A DNA stretch of 64,000 nucleotides, from IMG/VR virus record IMGVR_UViG_3300020317_000002, positions 1 to 64,000 of that record; one strand, written 5' to 3'. Source of the DNA: a virus. The notes under the pieces are model-generated. The model was not told the origin of the DNA. It was given only the letters and a program-made list of their open reading frames with translations, and made no database searches. Shown one piece after another: positions 31,817-41,795 of this stretch. The position numbers and the translations under genes are program-made. The stretch's first letter is position 1. Each line of letters opens with the position of its first letter.

Positions 31817-33112
31817 ATGAATAATATTAATAATTCAGACATATTAAAGAACGCACTGGTAGGTGTTGAATTTGAATTTTATTCTAATAAGGATATCGAT
31901 ACGACTGCTAAGGAATTAGCGGGTCTTTTAGGTAAAAAGATTAGAGTAGAAGCAAAGGCACATAGTGATTTTGAAGTTACAAGAGATGAGTTTAAAATCG
32001 AACCTGATATGTCAGGAGGTGAAAAACTAATGGAACTTGTAACAGGTGCACAACCATATTATGCTGCAAGGATGATGATTATTAAAGTATGTAAATGGAT
32101 AGAAGAGAATGGGTATACTAATGATAGAAGTTCTATTCACTTAAACCTTTCTTTCGATACTGATAAAATAGAGAATAAGCACAGAATATCTAAAATGAAT
32201 GTTCTTAAATTTATTTTAGATTTTAAAGAAAGTCAAGTCTTTAAGTTTTTCCCAGAAAGAAAAGATTCTGCATACGCAAAATCAATTAAATTCATTTTAC
32301 CTAAATCAGATACCTATTTCTTTGACGGAGCAAATATTACTCCTAGTAATTTCGTATATCCTGATTCTAAATATTATGGAATTAACTTTGAAAAGAGACA
32401 TAAAAATTATTTAGAATTCAGATATCTAGGTGGAGAAGATTGGGAAAAGAAAACTTCTAAGATTCTACAGATGCTAGATCTTTTTATAACTCAGCTGTGG
32501 AATAGCACGTCCGGAGTTAACTTCAATAATCTTAATTCAATAGAGCTTAGAAAAATTCTTGCGGAGAATGAAAGAATTATAAAGGCTAGAAAAGATTGGA
32601 GATCGATTAATACAAGTTGGAATCAAGATGTTAAATTAACTGTTGATCTGAATGATAATGAAAAGATAATAGATTTACACTGGCCTAATATTAGAGAAAG
32701 AGTTCTTAGATTATTTACACATGGTGAATTAACTAAAGGACATATTAACTATGATGCAGATAATGGAACTATTCAAGTAGAAAGCGGTAGGTTATCCTAT
32801 TGTGTAGAATTAGAAGGCTATGAGTTTATAAGATGTTCTCTAAGAGGAGAATTTACAAACTGTGATTTCTTTGGATGTGATGTAAATGGATCAGATATAC
32901 ACACATGTAATTTCTATCAATCTACTCAATTAAATTCATCTAAATTAGAAAGTTCTTACGTTCATCAGTCATGTGTTTTAAAGGACTGTTATATATACGG
33001 AAATGGGATAATGAAAGGTAGTATGCAAGGTGGTATATTTAGAGAGGGTAAATACGATAAAAGAACTGCAAGGTTTGACAACACTGAAAAAATACTTTAC
33101 ACAGAAGTTTAA
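31817..33112 (+). CDS. Putative amidoligase with C-terminal pentapeptide-like repeats
   Basis: 431 aa. The N-terminal 210 residues fit the Amidoligase_2 family (glutamine-synthetase-like fold): GVEFEFY (E18, E20), IEPDMSGGEKLMELVTG, SSIHLNLSF (H108, N110) and YLEFRYLGG (E200, R202). These enzymes are predicted to form amide bonds using ATP. Residues about 335-410 are pentapeptide-like (FIRCSLRGEFTNCDFFGCD), a right-handed beta-helix. The fusion to such a helix is unusual. It sits between the S1-domain gene and baseplate genes, following a terminator and its own promoter-like element. The substrate is unknown. Confidence 0.7.
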   Translation: MNNINNSDILKNALVGVEFEFYSNKDIDTTAKELAGLLGKKIRVEAKAHSDFEVTRDEFKIEPDMSGGEKLMELVTGAQPYYAARMMIIKVCKWIEENGYTNDRSSIHLNLSFDTDKIENKHRISKMNVLKFILDFKESQVFKFFPERKDSAYAKSIKFILPKSDTYFFDGANITPSNFVYPDSKYYGINFEKRHKNYLEFRYLGGEDWEKKTSKILQMLDLFITQLWNSTSGVNFNNLNSIELRKILAENERIIKARKDWRSINTSWNQDVKLTVDLNDNEKIIDLHWPNIRERVLRLFTHGELTKGHINYDADNGTIQVESGRLSYCVELEGYEFIRCSLRGEFTNCDFFGCDVNGSDIHTCNFYQSTQLNSSKLESSYVHQSCVLKDCYIYGNGIMKGSMQGGIFREGKYDKRTARFDNTEKILYTEV

Positions 33113-33128
33113 AAATAACTAAAATAAA

Positions 33129-33968
33129 ATGAGTGATAATATAATAGGTAATGATGGCAATTTAAACAAGCCAACCTGGGATACTGATGGCAACAAATGC
33201 TTTAATGATTTTGTGAATGAACTGGCATCAGAAGTAACAGGATCATGTATGATTCCTATGAATCTTCCAAAGGCAGAAGTTCAAAATATTGTTAAAAGAG
33301 CAAAGAAATGGTTCTATAAGAATTACGAGTATTCGATGAAAGAGAACTTTATGGTTTTACCTAAAGAACTTTTTAATTCTAATCTTTTTAAATCTAGAAG
33401 ATGCTTTACTCTTCCAACAATGGATCCAGTTACTGGAGGTGGAGAAGTTTATTCAGTGTATGGGTGTTTCGAAACAGGATCAAAGTATGCAGGTGGAACA
33501 GATATTAGGTTTTCACAAGGTGATTTTGCTATTGAGAGAATGATGTATACTGGGATGTTCGGTGGAGATGGTGTAGTAGATGCTGCGGAAAACCTACAAT
33601 ATTATGTAGTTAATGAAAGTTTCTTCGATATGGCTAGACAAATTCTAGAAAACCCTATTGGCTTTCACTATAATCAATTAACACATGAGATTAAATTTAC
33701 TGGAGAAACTCCTAACAGAGATATTATATTAGAAGTATATGAAACAATTCCAGAGTGTGCATTGTTTGAAGATGAAGCATTCTTTAGATACTGTGCTGCA
33801 AAGATTAAAATTTCATTAGGACAAAAGTTAAGTATATTCGGCTTTGCTTTACCTGGAAATATTGAAGTTAATGCCGATGCAATTCAAGGTTTAGGTGAAG
33901 GAGAACTAGAGGCGGTTATTGAAGAAATAAAAACAGATGAAGGCACTGATTGGATGATGCATTCTTAA
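33129..33968 (+). CDS. Virion structural protein, neck or baseplate candidate
   Basis: 279 aa. Helical start (EVQNIVKRAKKWFYKNYEYS) and beta-rich middle. The C-terminal part RYCAAKIKISLGQKLSIFGF, LPGNIEVNADAI and a final helix follow a layout seen in phage structural proteins of the neck or tail, but the match is by recollection only. It lies 16 bases after the amidoligase and directly before gp25. Confidence 0.5.
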   Translation: MSDNIIGNDGNLNKPTWDTDGNKCFNDFVNELASEVTGSCMIPMNLPKAEVQNIVKRAKKWFYKNYEYSMKENFMVLPKELFNSNLFKSRRCFTLPTMDPVTGGGEVYSVYGCFETGSKYAGGTDIRFSQGDFAIERMMYTGMFGGDGVVDAAENLQYYVVNESFFDMARQILENPIGFHYNQLTHEIKFTGETPNRDIILEVYETIPECALFEDEAFFRYCAAKIKISLGQKLSIFGFALPGNIEVNADAIQGLGEGELEAVIEEIKTDEGTDWMMHS

Positions 33969-33970
33969 TG

Positions 33971-33980
33971 GAATATATAG
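33971..33980 (+). promoter_or_regulatory. GAATATATAG element close to a start codon
   Basis: Variant of the GATATATA element, 4 bases before the ATG at 33985 (gp25). Confidence 0.25.
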
Positions 33981-33984
33981 TTAA

Positions 33985-34338
33985 ATGGAATTTTATATAA
34001 AAGCAAAAGGTGACCCTGGATTTGATCCAACTAAATTAGAGATTAGCTCTGAATTAGGTAGGCTAATGACACAGATAGAAACAGTTCTTTTCACAAGAAG
34101 AGGAGATGTTCTAGGTGATCCGGAATTTGGTGCGAACCTAGAAGACTATGTATATTCTTTAAGTTATAATGATTACTTATTAAAAAAAGTAGTAGCTGAG
34201 CAAATTTACAAATACGTTCCTTTAGCTAGAAAATTTAATGTAACTGTTGATGTTGATTTCACAAAAGAAATCGATAGGCATGCGGTGTTCGTGGATATAC
34301 GAATCGATAATAGATATCAACTCGGGGTCTATGTATAA
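33985..34338 (+). CDS. 25: gp25-like baseplate wedge protein
   Basis: 117 aa, the usual size. ETVLFTRRGDVLGDPEFGAN with LEDYVYSLS is the gp25/GPW signature (lysozyme-like fold without activity). In T4 gp25 joins gp6 and gp53 in the inner baseplate. The gp6-like gene follows immediately, the order common to contractile tails. Confidence 0.92.
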   Translation: MEFYIKAKGDPGFDPTKLEISSELGRLMTQIETVLFTRRGDVLGDPEFGANLEDYVYSLSYNDYLLKKVVAEQIYKYVPLARKFNVTVDVDFTKEIDRHAVFVDIRIDNRYQLGVYV

Positions 34339-34355
34339 TAAAACTAAAAATAAAC

Positions 34356-36176
34356 ATGGCAGATAACAAATTTTTATCAACTTCCAGAATAAAGGCTGGA
34401 GAAATGATTGACGACATCAGGTCCTATATAGGTAGGATATATGGTGAAGTGGAAGGAGCATTTACATCAGCTTCTCCATTTTCACAAATACTAGATGTTA
34501 TTTCAGAAATAGGGAGACTAATATTCTTCTACATTGAAGATTCGACAGTAGAGCAAAATATTCTTACTGCCCAAAACCCGGAATCAATATATGGTCTTGC
34601 AAGATTGGCAGGGCATGATTCATTTAGAGGAGCTGCCGCTTCGGGTGAATTAAAACTAAGATTAGGTGTACAGGGATTAGATGATATTGCAGGAGATGCT
34701 TTAAACATTCCATCTAATGCTATTATAGAATGCAAAGACAATGGTCTTAAATACACTCTGAGAACAAGTAACGACCAATTTAGATTAGAAAAATCAAACT
34801 CAAATTATATTTACATTCCTGTAATTCAAGGAGAATATGAATCTCAAACATTAACGTCAACTGGAGAGGCATTCCAATCCTTTAACGTTATAACTAAACA
34901 CATGATAGACCATGGTCAAATCCGTGTTAAGATTAATTCAAATCTATGGACTAAGTATGATTCCCTATATGACATGAAAAAAGGAACTAATGGCTATATA
35001 GTAAAAACGGGAATAACCGGAGGATTAGATCTTTATTTTGGTAACGGTTCTTTTGGAGAAATTCCACAAACAGGTGCCTCGATCGAAATTGAATATTTAA
35101 AAATAGGCGGTACGATGGGTAACCTAAACGGTAGAGCTGATTTATCCTTTGAATTTAAAACAGAAGGAACGGATTCATTAGGAAATACACATGACCTTAA
35201 TGAATTATTAGAATCTGAATTTACAGTTGCTCCTAAAATGGGAGCAAACCCTGAAGATATTGAACTAACAAAGTTAATAGCACCGCTACAGTCACATTCA
35301 TTTGTATTAGCAACGCCTGATAATTATGAACACTTTCTTTCAAGGTACGGTATGTTTTCATATTTAGATGCATATAATACTACTGATGATGGATATTTAG
35401 ACGATGATAACGTTATCTATCTTTTTATGTTACCTAATACTCTTAAGAAATTACAAAACAATAAAGATTATTTTAGCTTAGACACTTCTGAATTCTTTTT
35501 TACTGAAATAGAAAAAGAAGGAATTATGGGATTATTAGAAAAATCAGGAAGACAAATGGTAACAACTGAAGTCAAAATCGTAGATCCATCTCCACAATAT
35601 TTTAGAATGGATATTAAGGTAAGATATTTTGAAGGATATCACAAAGCTAATCTTTCAACTGAAATCAGATCTAAGGTAGCAGAATATTTAATTAACATTA
35701 CGAGAAGAGATAGATTACCAAAGTCTGATATTGTTGCAATTGTTGAAGGTATTGAAGGTATAGACTCAGTTAACGTTAAATTTACTTCTGAAAAAGAAGA
35801 AACAGCTAGAAGACTAGGGTATTATACATCTAATACAGTAACCGTAACACCGTCAACACCCCTACTAGAAGATATCGGTAATGGTAAACAAAAAATGGTA
35901 TTCTTTAAAAGAAGAGTAACTTCATCACAGGTTAACTTTGAAAAAGACGCTGCTCTTCCAGAAAATGTAATTAATTTAGATTCATTTGGAGATATTATTC
36001 TTGAAAAAGAAGAAGTAGCTCTATTCAGAGGAGGTTGGCGAGATAGAAAAAATATAATGGTAGCTGATGAGGTGAAAACAGGAGAAATGGCAGCACTGTC
36101 TATTTACTTCGATGAACCTGCAGTAAAGAACACTGTGTTTGCAAAGATTCAAGCTAAAAATAGAAAAGCTATATAA
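34356..36176 (+). CDS. 6: gp6/J-like baseplate wedge protein
   Basis: 606 aa, near the 660 of T4 gp6. It starts with helical IRSYIGRIYGEVEGAFTSAS and FYIEDSTVEQNILTAQNP, followed by IYGLARLAGHDSFRGAAASG, the standard opening of baseplate J/gp6 proteins. The C-terminal part has ITRRDRLPKSDIVAIVEGI and IDSVNVKF, the conserved gp6 dimer region. gp6 forms the ring that holds the wedges together. Confidence 0.88.
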   Translation: MADNKFLSTSRIKAGEMIDDIRSYIGRIYGEVEGAFTSASPFSQILDVISEIGRLIFFYIEDSTVEQNILTAQNPESIYGLARLAGHDSFRGAAASGELKLRLGVQGLDDIAGDALNIPSNAIIECKDNGLKYTLRTSNDQFRLEKSNSNYIYIPVIQGEYESQTLTSTGEAFQSFNVITKHMIDHGQIRVKINSNLWTKYDSLYDMKKGTNGYIVKTGITGGLDLYFGNGSFGEIPQTGASIEIEYLKIGGTMGNLNGRADLSFEFKTEGTDSLGNTHDLNELLESEFTVAPKMGANPEDIELTKLIAPLQSHSFVLATPDNYEHFLSRYGMFSYLDAYNTTDDGYLDDDNVIYLFMLPNTLKKLQNNKDYFSLDTSEFFFTEIEKEGIMGLLEKSGRQMVTTEVKIVDPSPQYFRMDIKVRYFEGYHKANLSTEIRSKVAEYLINITRRDRLPKSDIVAIVEGIEGIDSVNVKFTSEKEETARRLGYYTSNTVTVTPSTPLLEDIGNGKQKMVFFKRRVTSSQVNFEKDAALPENVINLDSFGDIILEKEEVALFRGGWRDRKNIMVADEVKTGEMAALSIYFDEPAVKNTVFAKIQAKNRKAI

Positions 36177-36445
36177 TGAGTATTTTTAGTAACCTTTTTA
36201 AAAGTAGAAAGAAAAGATTATATTCTGTCAGAGAAAATGCGTTCGATGATAGAAAAAACTTAGGAAATGATTACAGGAGTAATATTTTGAAAAATTCAAT
36301 ATCTTCACATATTTGGAGAAATAATCAAATGAACGACTTTATTAATCTTATTCAAGATACGATTGCCGATTGGGTAGATTCTGTAAACTATTTAAAAATT
36401 TACAAATCTTACACTATGAAAAAAGATGATAAAAAAATTAGATAA
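36176..36445 (+). CDS. Small protein between gp6 and gp7
   Basis: 89 aa, basic, helical, with FSNLFKSRKKRLYSVRENAF at the start and a Lys/Asp-rich end. Its ATG overlaps the gp6 stop. Position suggests a minor wedge component or a chaperone; no homologue recognised. Confidence 0.65.
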   Translation: MSIFSNLFKSRKKRLYSVRENAFDDRKNLGNDYRSNILKNSISSHIWRNNQMNDFINLIQDTIADWVDSVNYLKIYKSYTMKKDDKKIR

Positions 36446-36447
36446 TA

Positions 36448-39225
36448 ATGTCATATCAAAATCTTAGATTCTTTGATAATAATTCTAACGAATTAAATTT
36501 AACTTACGACAATGTTTTAGGTTATTCTAAGGGCACTATATTTCTACCTGAAATATCAACAGGCCTTTATGAAACCATAAATTTATATGCGCTAGAAGAA
36601 GTTAGAGATGAATTAGATAATCAAAGGTTCGTACATCCTATATCGGTCGATTCCGATATCAATTCTCTAAAATTTGAATTTGTTTCAGAATATGGAGATA
36701 GTGATGACATTTTCCTCTACAGTGGAATCATGAAAAACGGAGAATACGAGGTAATAGTAGATTCTTCCCAGGTTTCGAAAATGAGAGATAATAGCTTTTA
36801 TACTGGAATAGATTCGGAAGGTTTCAAGATAGTTCCACTGAATTCAGCGGCAATACAACCCCAAGCCTGTCTTGCTAATATGGCATTAAGTTCAGATAAA
36901 GAAGGTTTTCACATTAGAACACTGAACGTGTATGCAACTGAAAATAGTAACAAGGTAAAGGTTGCAGAAATTAAAGTGTATGGTGAAGTAGTAGCAGAAG
37001 ATGAAAGATTGAAAGATCTTTTAACTAACATGGCTTTAAATCTAGACGAAATGGACTATTTAATATTTAGAGATTCTGATATTAAAGATCTTGGAGTAGA
37101 TTATAAGTTATTAAATAGAAAAAGAAAAGAGCTCTTATTACAGGCTTCTACTATTAAACCCTTTATAGGAACATATAAAGCTCTATTAGGTATTATAGAT
37201 TTCTTTGGATATAGTAACGTAAGTCTTAGAGAATATTGGTTAAATATAAATGAAAAGTCTGAAGGATTTGGAAAAATGATGGTAGTTCCTGTTGCTAATC
37301 AAACTGAAGTTGGTTTTTTAGCAAAGAAAAGTAAGAATACTAATCTTCCTAATTCTAATCAAAAGAAAACTTCTAGATTTTCATTAGCATATAGATTGAA
37401 TGTTCCGACTGGAAAATTAAATGAATTTGATTTACCGGAAGTGGAAGAAATATCTGACTTTTCACCTGATGAAATCTTAATAAAATTATATGCTTTAAAG
37501 CGTAAACTACAAAGAGAATATTTACCGCTTAACGCAAAGATTGTAGATATCACAGCGGAAGGTGATTACTTCGACGGAGTAAATCAGAGAGTTTGGAATA
37601 ATCAACACCAAATACATGCACAATTTGCAGGACATGATGTCCATTATGATATTTTTCCGGATGTTAAATCTATTTATATAGAAGATCTTAGAAAAGTAGA
37701 CTATAGGTTAGAAGGTCGTAATCAGAAAATAGAAGTTTTTAATAAAACAGAAAGAAATGAACTGGAAGATTCTATTAGATCCTTTTATACAGAATGGCAT
37801 GATGAAGATATGTCTTCGCATAATACAATGGCAGGAATTCCAATAGGAGCTCCTATTATTTTAACAGGAACTTCCCTTAAAGATACATGGGATGATGCCG
37901 AGTTTACGTTTATTGATGCAAATGATACTGATGACGATGCTAATGTTTTACATTCTGACGGCCAAACCACTTTACAGGATCCTTATTTAACATGGGATGA
38001 TTGGTGGAAAAGAAGTGTATATGAAATTGAATGGATAATTAAAGGTCCTAGGGGTTACTCTAAATCTATTAGAGGATCTATTGATGATTGGTATACATTG
38101 CCAATAATACTTCCGTATACCGGTGAGTATACAATTGATGTTGCTTTTTGGGATTTATATAATGTAAGAAGTATTAGCCACAATGAAAAGATAACTGTTA
38201 AATCTAAGAATGTTGAAGTGTATGGAATGTATCAGAAACTTACACCTGAATTAGATTGGGCGAATTATAAGTATCAATGGGACGAAGCAGGTTCTTCATG
38301 GGAATGGGGTAGAGAAAACCTAAACACTGTTGAAGAAAGTATTGCTACATATTACCTAACCCTTGATAGGGCTAATTATTTACATGAAGATGAAGACGGC
38401 AAAGAATTTTCAATAGTAAGAAGATTTGCAGATTCTACAACTCCAACTGGATTTAATGAAACAACAGGACCATATCAATGGAAATCATTAAGAAAACAGG
38501 TATGGAACGATGGCCCTGAAATATGCTGGGATCAAACTAGAGTCGGACCTGATTTAAATTCTTCTTTTAAATTTGAATTAAATGGAGACTTAAACGGAAC
38601 TATAACTCTTTCTCAAATAGATCCATATACTGATCTAGAAATAATGGAATCGTATACACCGACTACATTATATCCTACGAACGTATTAGATTTAACTGCA
38701 TGGAATAGTTTACAGCAAGAGTTAAACAATTTAAATCCAAATCAATACCCTATTTTTACTAAATTTAATTGGAATCCAATTTATTTTGATTCTGATGGAA
38801 ATGTATCTACTGGAATTGATGGAGTGGACGAATGCACATACATGTTAGTTGTATCTAAGCAACCTAATCAAGTATATGATTTTCATGAAGCTACGACAAC
38901 AACGGGAACTATAGATCCAGCTAGTTTTGTTAAATATCAAGCATACAATCCTAGCTTTAATGACTCCTATGTAATAGACGATCATAGCACTATAAATCTA
39001 TTAAATCACATGACTTTTTCATATGACTTGACTAAAATACCAGGTATAACGGATCAGAAATGGCGATTGATAAATAATAGTGTAAAAAAAGAAGATATAT
39101 ATTATGATAATCAGTGGCTGACATACTTATTTGACACTAAGGGAGAATATACTATTGAGCTTGAATTAACTGATTTGAACGGAAATAAAAACATAACAAG
39201 AAAAAACATCTTAACAATTAAATAA
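36448..39225 (+). CDS. gp7/gpI-like baseplate wedge candidate
   Basis: 925 aa (T4 gp7 has 1032). Residues about 180-270 have a gpI-like segment: LDEMDYLIFRDSD, TIKPFIGTYKALLGIIDFFG, SLREYWLNIN. Downstream are probable Ig/PKD-like beta domains (about 500-590 and 870-925), for example GPRGYSKSIRGSIDDWYTLP. In T4 and other contractile tails, gp7 or gpI pairs with gp6 or J, and this gene lies two places after gp6. The assignment rests on position, size and this segment. Confidence 0.65.
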   Translation: MSYQNLRFFDNNSNELNLTYDNVLGYSKGTIFLPEISTGLYETINLYALEEVRDELDNQRFVHPISVDSDINSLKFEFVSEYGDSDDIFLYSGIMKNGEYEVIVDSSQVSKMRDNSFYTGIDSEGFKIVPLNSAAIQPQACLANMALSSDKEGFHIRTLNVYATENSNKVKVAEIKVYGEVVAEDERLKDLLTNMALNLDEMDYLIFRDSDIKDLGVDYKLLNRKRKELLLQASTIKPFIGTYKALLGIIDFFGYSNVSLREYWLNINEKSEGFGKMMVVPVANQTEVGFLAKKSKNTNLPNSNQKKTSRFSLAYRLNVPTGKLNEFDLPEVEEISDFSPDEILIKLYALKRKLQREYLPLNAKIVDITAEGDYFDGVNQRVWNNQHQIHAQFAGHDVHYDIFPDVKSIYIEDLRKVDYRLEGRNQKIEVFNKTERNELEDSIRSFYTEWHDEDMSSHNTMAGIPIGAPIILTGTSLKDTWDDAEFTFIDANDTDDDANVLHSDGQTTLQDPYLTWDDWWKRSVYEIEWIIKGPRGYSKSIRGSIDDWYTLPIILPYTGEYTIDVAFWDLYNVRSISHNEKITVKSKNVEVYGMYQKLTPELDWANYKYQWDEAGSSWEWGRENLNTVEESIATYYLTLDRANYLHEDEDGKEFSIVRRFADSTTPTGFNETTGPYQWKSLRKQVWNDGPEICWDQTRVGPDLNSSFKFELNGDLNGTITLSQIDPYTDLEIMESYTPTTLYPTNVLDLTAWNSLQQELNNLNPNQYPIFTKFNWNPIYFDSDGNVSTGIDGVDECTYMLVVSKQPNQVYDFHEATTTTGTIDPASFVKYQAYNPSFNDSYVIDDHSTINLLNHMTFSYDLTKIPGITDQKWRLINNSVKKEDIYYDNQWLTYLFDTKGEYTIELELTDLNGNKNITRKNILTIK

Positions 39226-39226
39226 A

Positions 39227-39778
39227 ATGGCAAGTATTACAACAATTTTAGGAACGCATTCTCTTTCTTCTTCAAGACTTACTATCAATAACAATTTTGA
39301 TAACGTAAATGATGAATTAGGATTAATTGCAAATGTTCTAGACACGACAAGTTCTACGTTATCTTTAACTGGAGCTATTACGGCAGGTACACTGTCTTTA
39401 AACACTGGTTCTTTAACTACATTCAACGTAACTGCATCTTCATTAGAAGCATCAGTTGAAGCTACGTTTAAAGAAAATGTTCTTTTGGAAAAATCATTAC
39501 AGGTTTCTATAGCAGATACTGTTACTCTTCCAACAGGCACACCGGCACTGGGTTCATATATCTTTACAGGTACAGCAGGTAGCACAGTAACACTAGGAGC
39601 ATCTGCACCTGGTCAACTATTAACACTAATCGCATCAAATGCATTTGATATAGACGGAGCAATGGTAAACGGAGTTCCTACTGATATTCAAATTGCACAG
39701 AATGGTAGTGTTAGTTTAATAGGAGATTTGTCACAGAAATGGTATATAGCAGCTGTATATAACGCTGTAATTTCGTAA
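39227..39778 (+). CDS. Small fibre-like structural protein
   Basis: 183 aa. Thr/Ser/Ala-rich beta sequence (TLSLTGAITAGTLSLNTGSL) with the end QNGSVSLIGDLSQKWYIAAV, like the distal parts of short fibres. The opening LTINNNFDNVNDEL resembles the N-terminal anchor of the larger fibre proteins at 50421 and 53938. It starts one base after the previous stop. Confidence 0.55.
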   Translation: MASITTILGTHSLSSSRLTINNNFDNVNDELGLIANVLDTTSSTLSLTGAITAGTLSLNTGSLTTFNVTASSLEASVEATFKENVLLEKSLQVSIADTVTLPTGTPALGSYIFTGTAGSTVTLGASAPGQLLTLIASNAFDIDGAMVNGVPTDIQIAQNGSVSLIGDLSQKWYIAAVYNAVIS

Positions 39779-39799
39779 TAAAAAATAAAAATTAATTAG

Positions 39800-41794
39800 A
39801 TGGCTACACCGCTAATAAGGATTCCACAAGAACAGGGAGGCACAATGTATGCCTTTGCTAATGCAGCAAGGGATTTGACACGTGCATATTATAACCCGGA
39901 CGTTAATTTTGAATTCTCAAAATTTGCATTACTTGACTTGCCAGTATATGCTGATTCTATTCAAAGTGATTCTAATGACCCTCAATCAGGACCTAACTAT
40001 ATTAACTATACGAGGTTATTTGAAGGAGGCCCTGCAGTGGCTGGAGCTGTACCAGATAATTATGATGATACTACATACGACGGTAACGGTAATGTACATT
40101 TCGCCCAGACCTTTCAAAGCTATGCTCTTAATTTAGAGAACATGCTTCTTAACCCAGAGGCTAATGACGATTTTGATGATGTTTTATTTCAAAGTGATGC
40201 AGAAAAAATATTCTTTAAATACCTATATCATATCAATGCGATAAGAGTAAGAGCTGCGACTTCACAAGAGGTTTCAACAGGATATTCTAGAATGATAGAG
40301 CTAGATGATTCTACTCAAGCAGGTTCTGAATATAGCCAAGTTATAAAATACATTGGAAATATCGATGTAACTAATGACAAGAATTATAAAGGACAACAAT
40401 ATAACGAAATATTCGTTAATGTTCCTTCTTCGGTAGGATATACACCTGAAGTTTTATTAGAAACTTCTAAATTTAATACTAATAATATTAAGTTTGTACC
40501 TGGTTCAGAAATCGAAGGAAGAAATAGTGATGATATTCATCCAGATCCTTTCTTAAATTTAGAGTCCTATGCTGATCAATCAGACGGAACTTACAATACT
40601 GACGAAAATGAAATTCCAACATTTGGAATTGATTTCAATACAAGTGCATATTCAAAAATAATAAATGATCCTAAATTAAGCTCAGTATTAGATTACTCTA
40701 AGCGAGGTGGAGATTTTAGATTCAATGCTATTCTAGTATATTATGACATATATTCTAAGTCTAACATCGGGAATAAAGCTACTAACTTATATGGTATAAT
40801 TTTATTAGATAACTGGAAAGAAGATACATCTAACGATGGATGGTATATTCCTGAATTGACAAAATACAAACCGAATGAGGTTACAGGTCTTAATGGTAAT
40901 GCGTTTGCTCTTAAATTAAATCTTAAATTTAATTCAGCACTAGATAATGTAGGAATAGAAAAGAATGTTAATGATTATTCTACTTTCTCAATGGATATTT
41001 TCTTAGACACCACAAGTGCTCTAGAAAATGCAGTTCAATTATTAAAAGATGCTAATAAAAGATATAATAGTATTTCTAAAAAAGTTGAAATGTTAGAAAG
41101 TTTCTTTTTAAGTTCTGAGAGTTTACAGGGAATTGCTAAAAGATTAGATGGTATAGAAAAAGATGTTGAAAATGCCACTATTAATTTCCAAGATGAAAGA
41201 AGTCTTTTAGATCTAATAACAAACACTAACTCTAGATTAAATCAGGTTATTTCTGGTGAAGTTCCAGCAGAGATACAATATAATACAGACGTTCTGGAAT
41301 CAGGTAATCCAGGAGTGTCTATTGATAAATCAAGTAACGGTAAAGTTAAAATTAGTTGTGTTAATTATGGATATTCTTTAGGACAAGCTTATGTCTATGA
41401 TACCGTAACTTCTACTAATGAAAGAGAGTTATCTGCTGATTCTATGTTTTTACCGGATGAGGCTGGAACAAAGGCAGTATGGCAAAGACTTAAAGAATTT
41501 GATAACTTAGTTAGAATTTATACAGACCAATCACAGGGATTTGATTCTAATCTGAATATATACTTAGATGATACAATAACAAGTTGGAAAAAAGGCCAAG
41601 TAGTTAGAGTAACTTTTAAAAATAAAATAAAAAACTTATCAACACATTATATAACGTTGTGGACTGATAAGAGTAATGGATGGTCGCAAAAACTTTCTAT
41701 TTCTTTATCGGATTTATTATCTAATAAACCATATATAGAAATAGTATGTGTAGATCCAGTAAATAAAACGTTTGAATACGATATCTTAAGATAA
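39800..41794 (+). CDS. Large virion structural protein with coiled coil
   Basis: 664 aa. RIPQEQGGTMYAFANAARDL opens a beta-rich N-terminal region. Residues about 410-490 are a coiled coil (LLKDANKRYNSISKKVEMLE). The C-terminal 150 residues are beta-rich again. A baseplate or fibre-connector role is inferred from the neighbours; I recognise no family. Confidence 0.6.
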   Translation: MATPLIRIPQEQGGTMYAFANAARDLTRAYYNPDVNFEFSKFALLDLPVYADSIQSDSNDPQSGPNYINYTRLFEGGPAVAGAVPDNYDDTTYDGNGNVHFAQTFQSYALNLENMLLNPEANDDFDDVLFQSDAEKIFFKYLYHINAIRVRAATSQEVSTGYSRMIELDDSTQAGSEYSQVIKYIGNIDVTNDKNYKGQQYNEIFVNVPSSVGYTPEVLLETSKFNTNNIKFVPGSEIEGRNSDDIHPDPFLNLESYADQSDGTYNTDENEIPTFGIDFNTSAYSKIINDPKLSSVLDYSKRGGDFRFNAILVYYDIYSKSNIGNKATNLYGIILLDNWKEDTSNDGWYIPELTKYKPNEVTGLNGNAFALKLNLKFNSALDNVGIEKNVNDYSTFSMDIFLDTTSALENAVQLLKDANKRYNSISKKVEMLESFFLSSESLQGIAKRLDGIEKDVENATINFQDERSLLDLITNTNSRLNQVISGEVPAEIQYNTDVLESGNPGVSIDKSSNGKVKISCVNYGYSLGQAYVYDTVTSTNERELSADSMFLPDEAGTKAVWQRLKEFDNLVRIYTDQSQGFDSNLNIYLDDTITSWKKGQVVRVTFKNKIKNLSTHYITLWTDKSNGWSQKLSISLSDLLSNKPYIEIVCVDPVNKTFEYDILR

Positions 41795-41795
41795 T

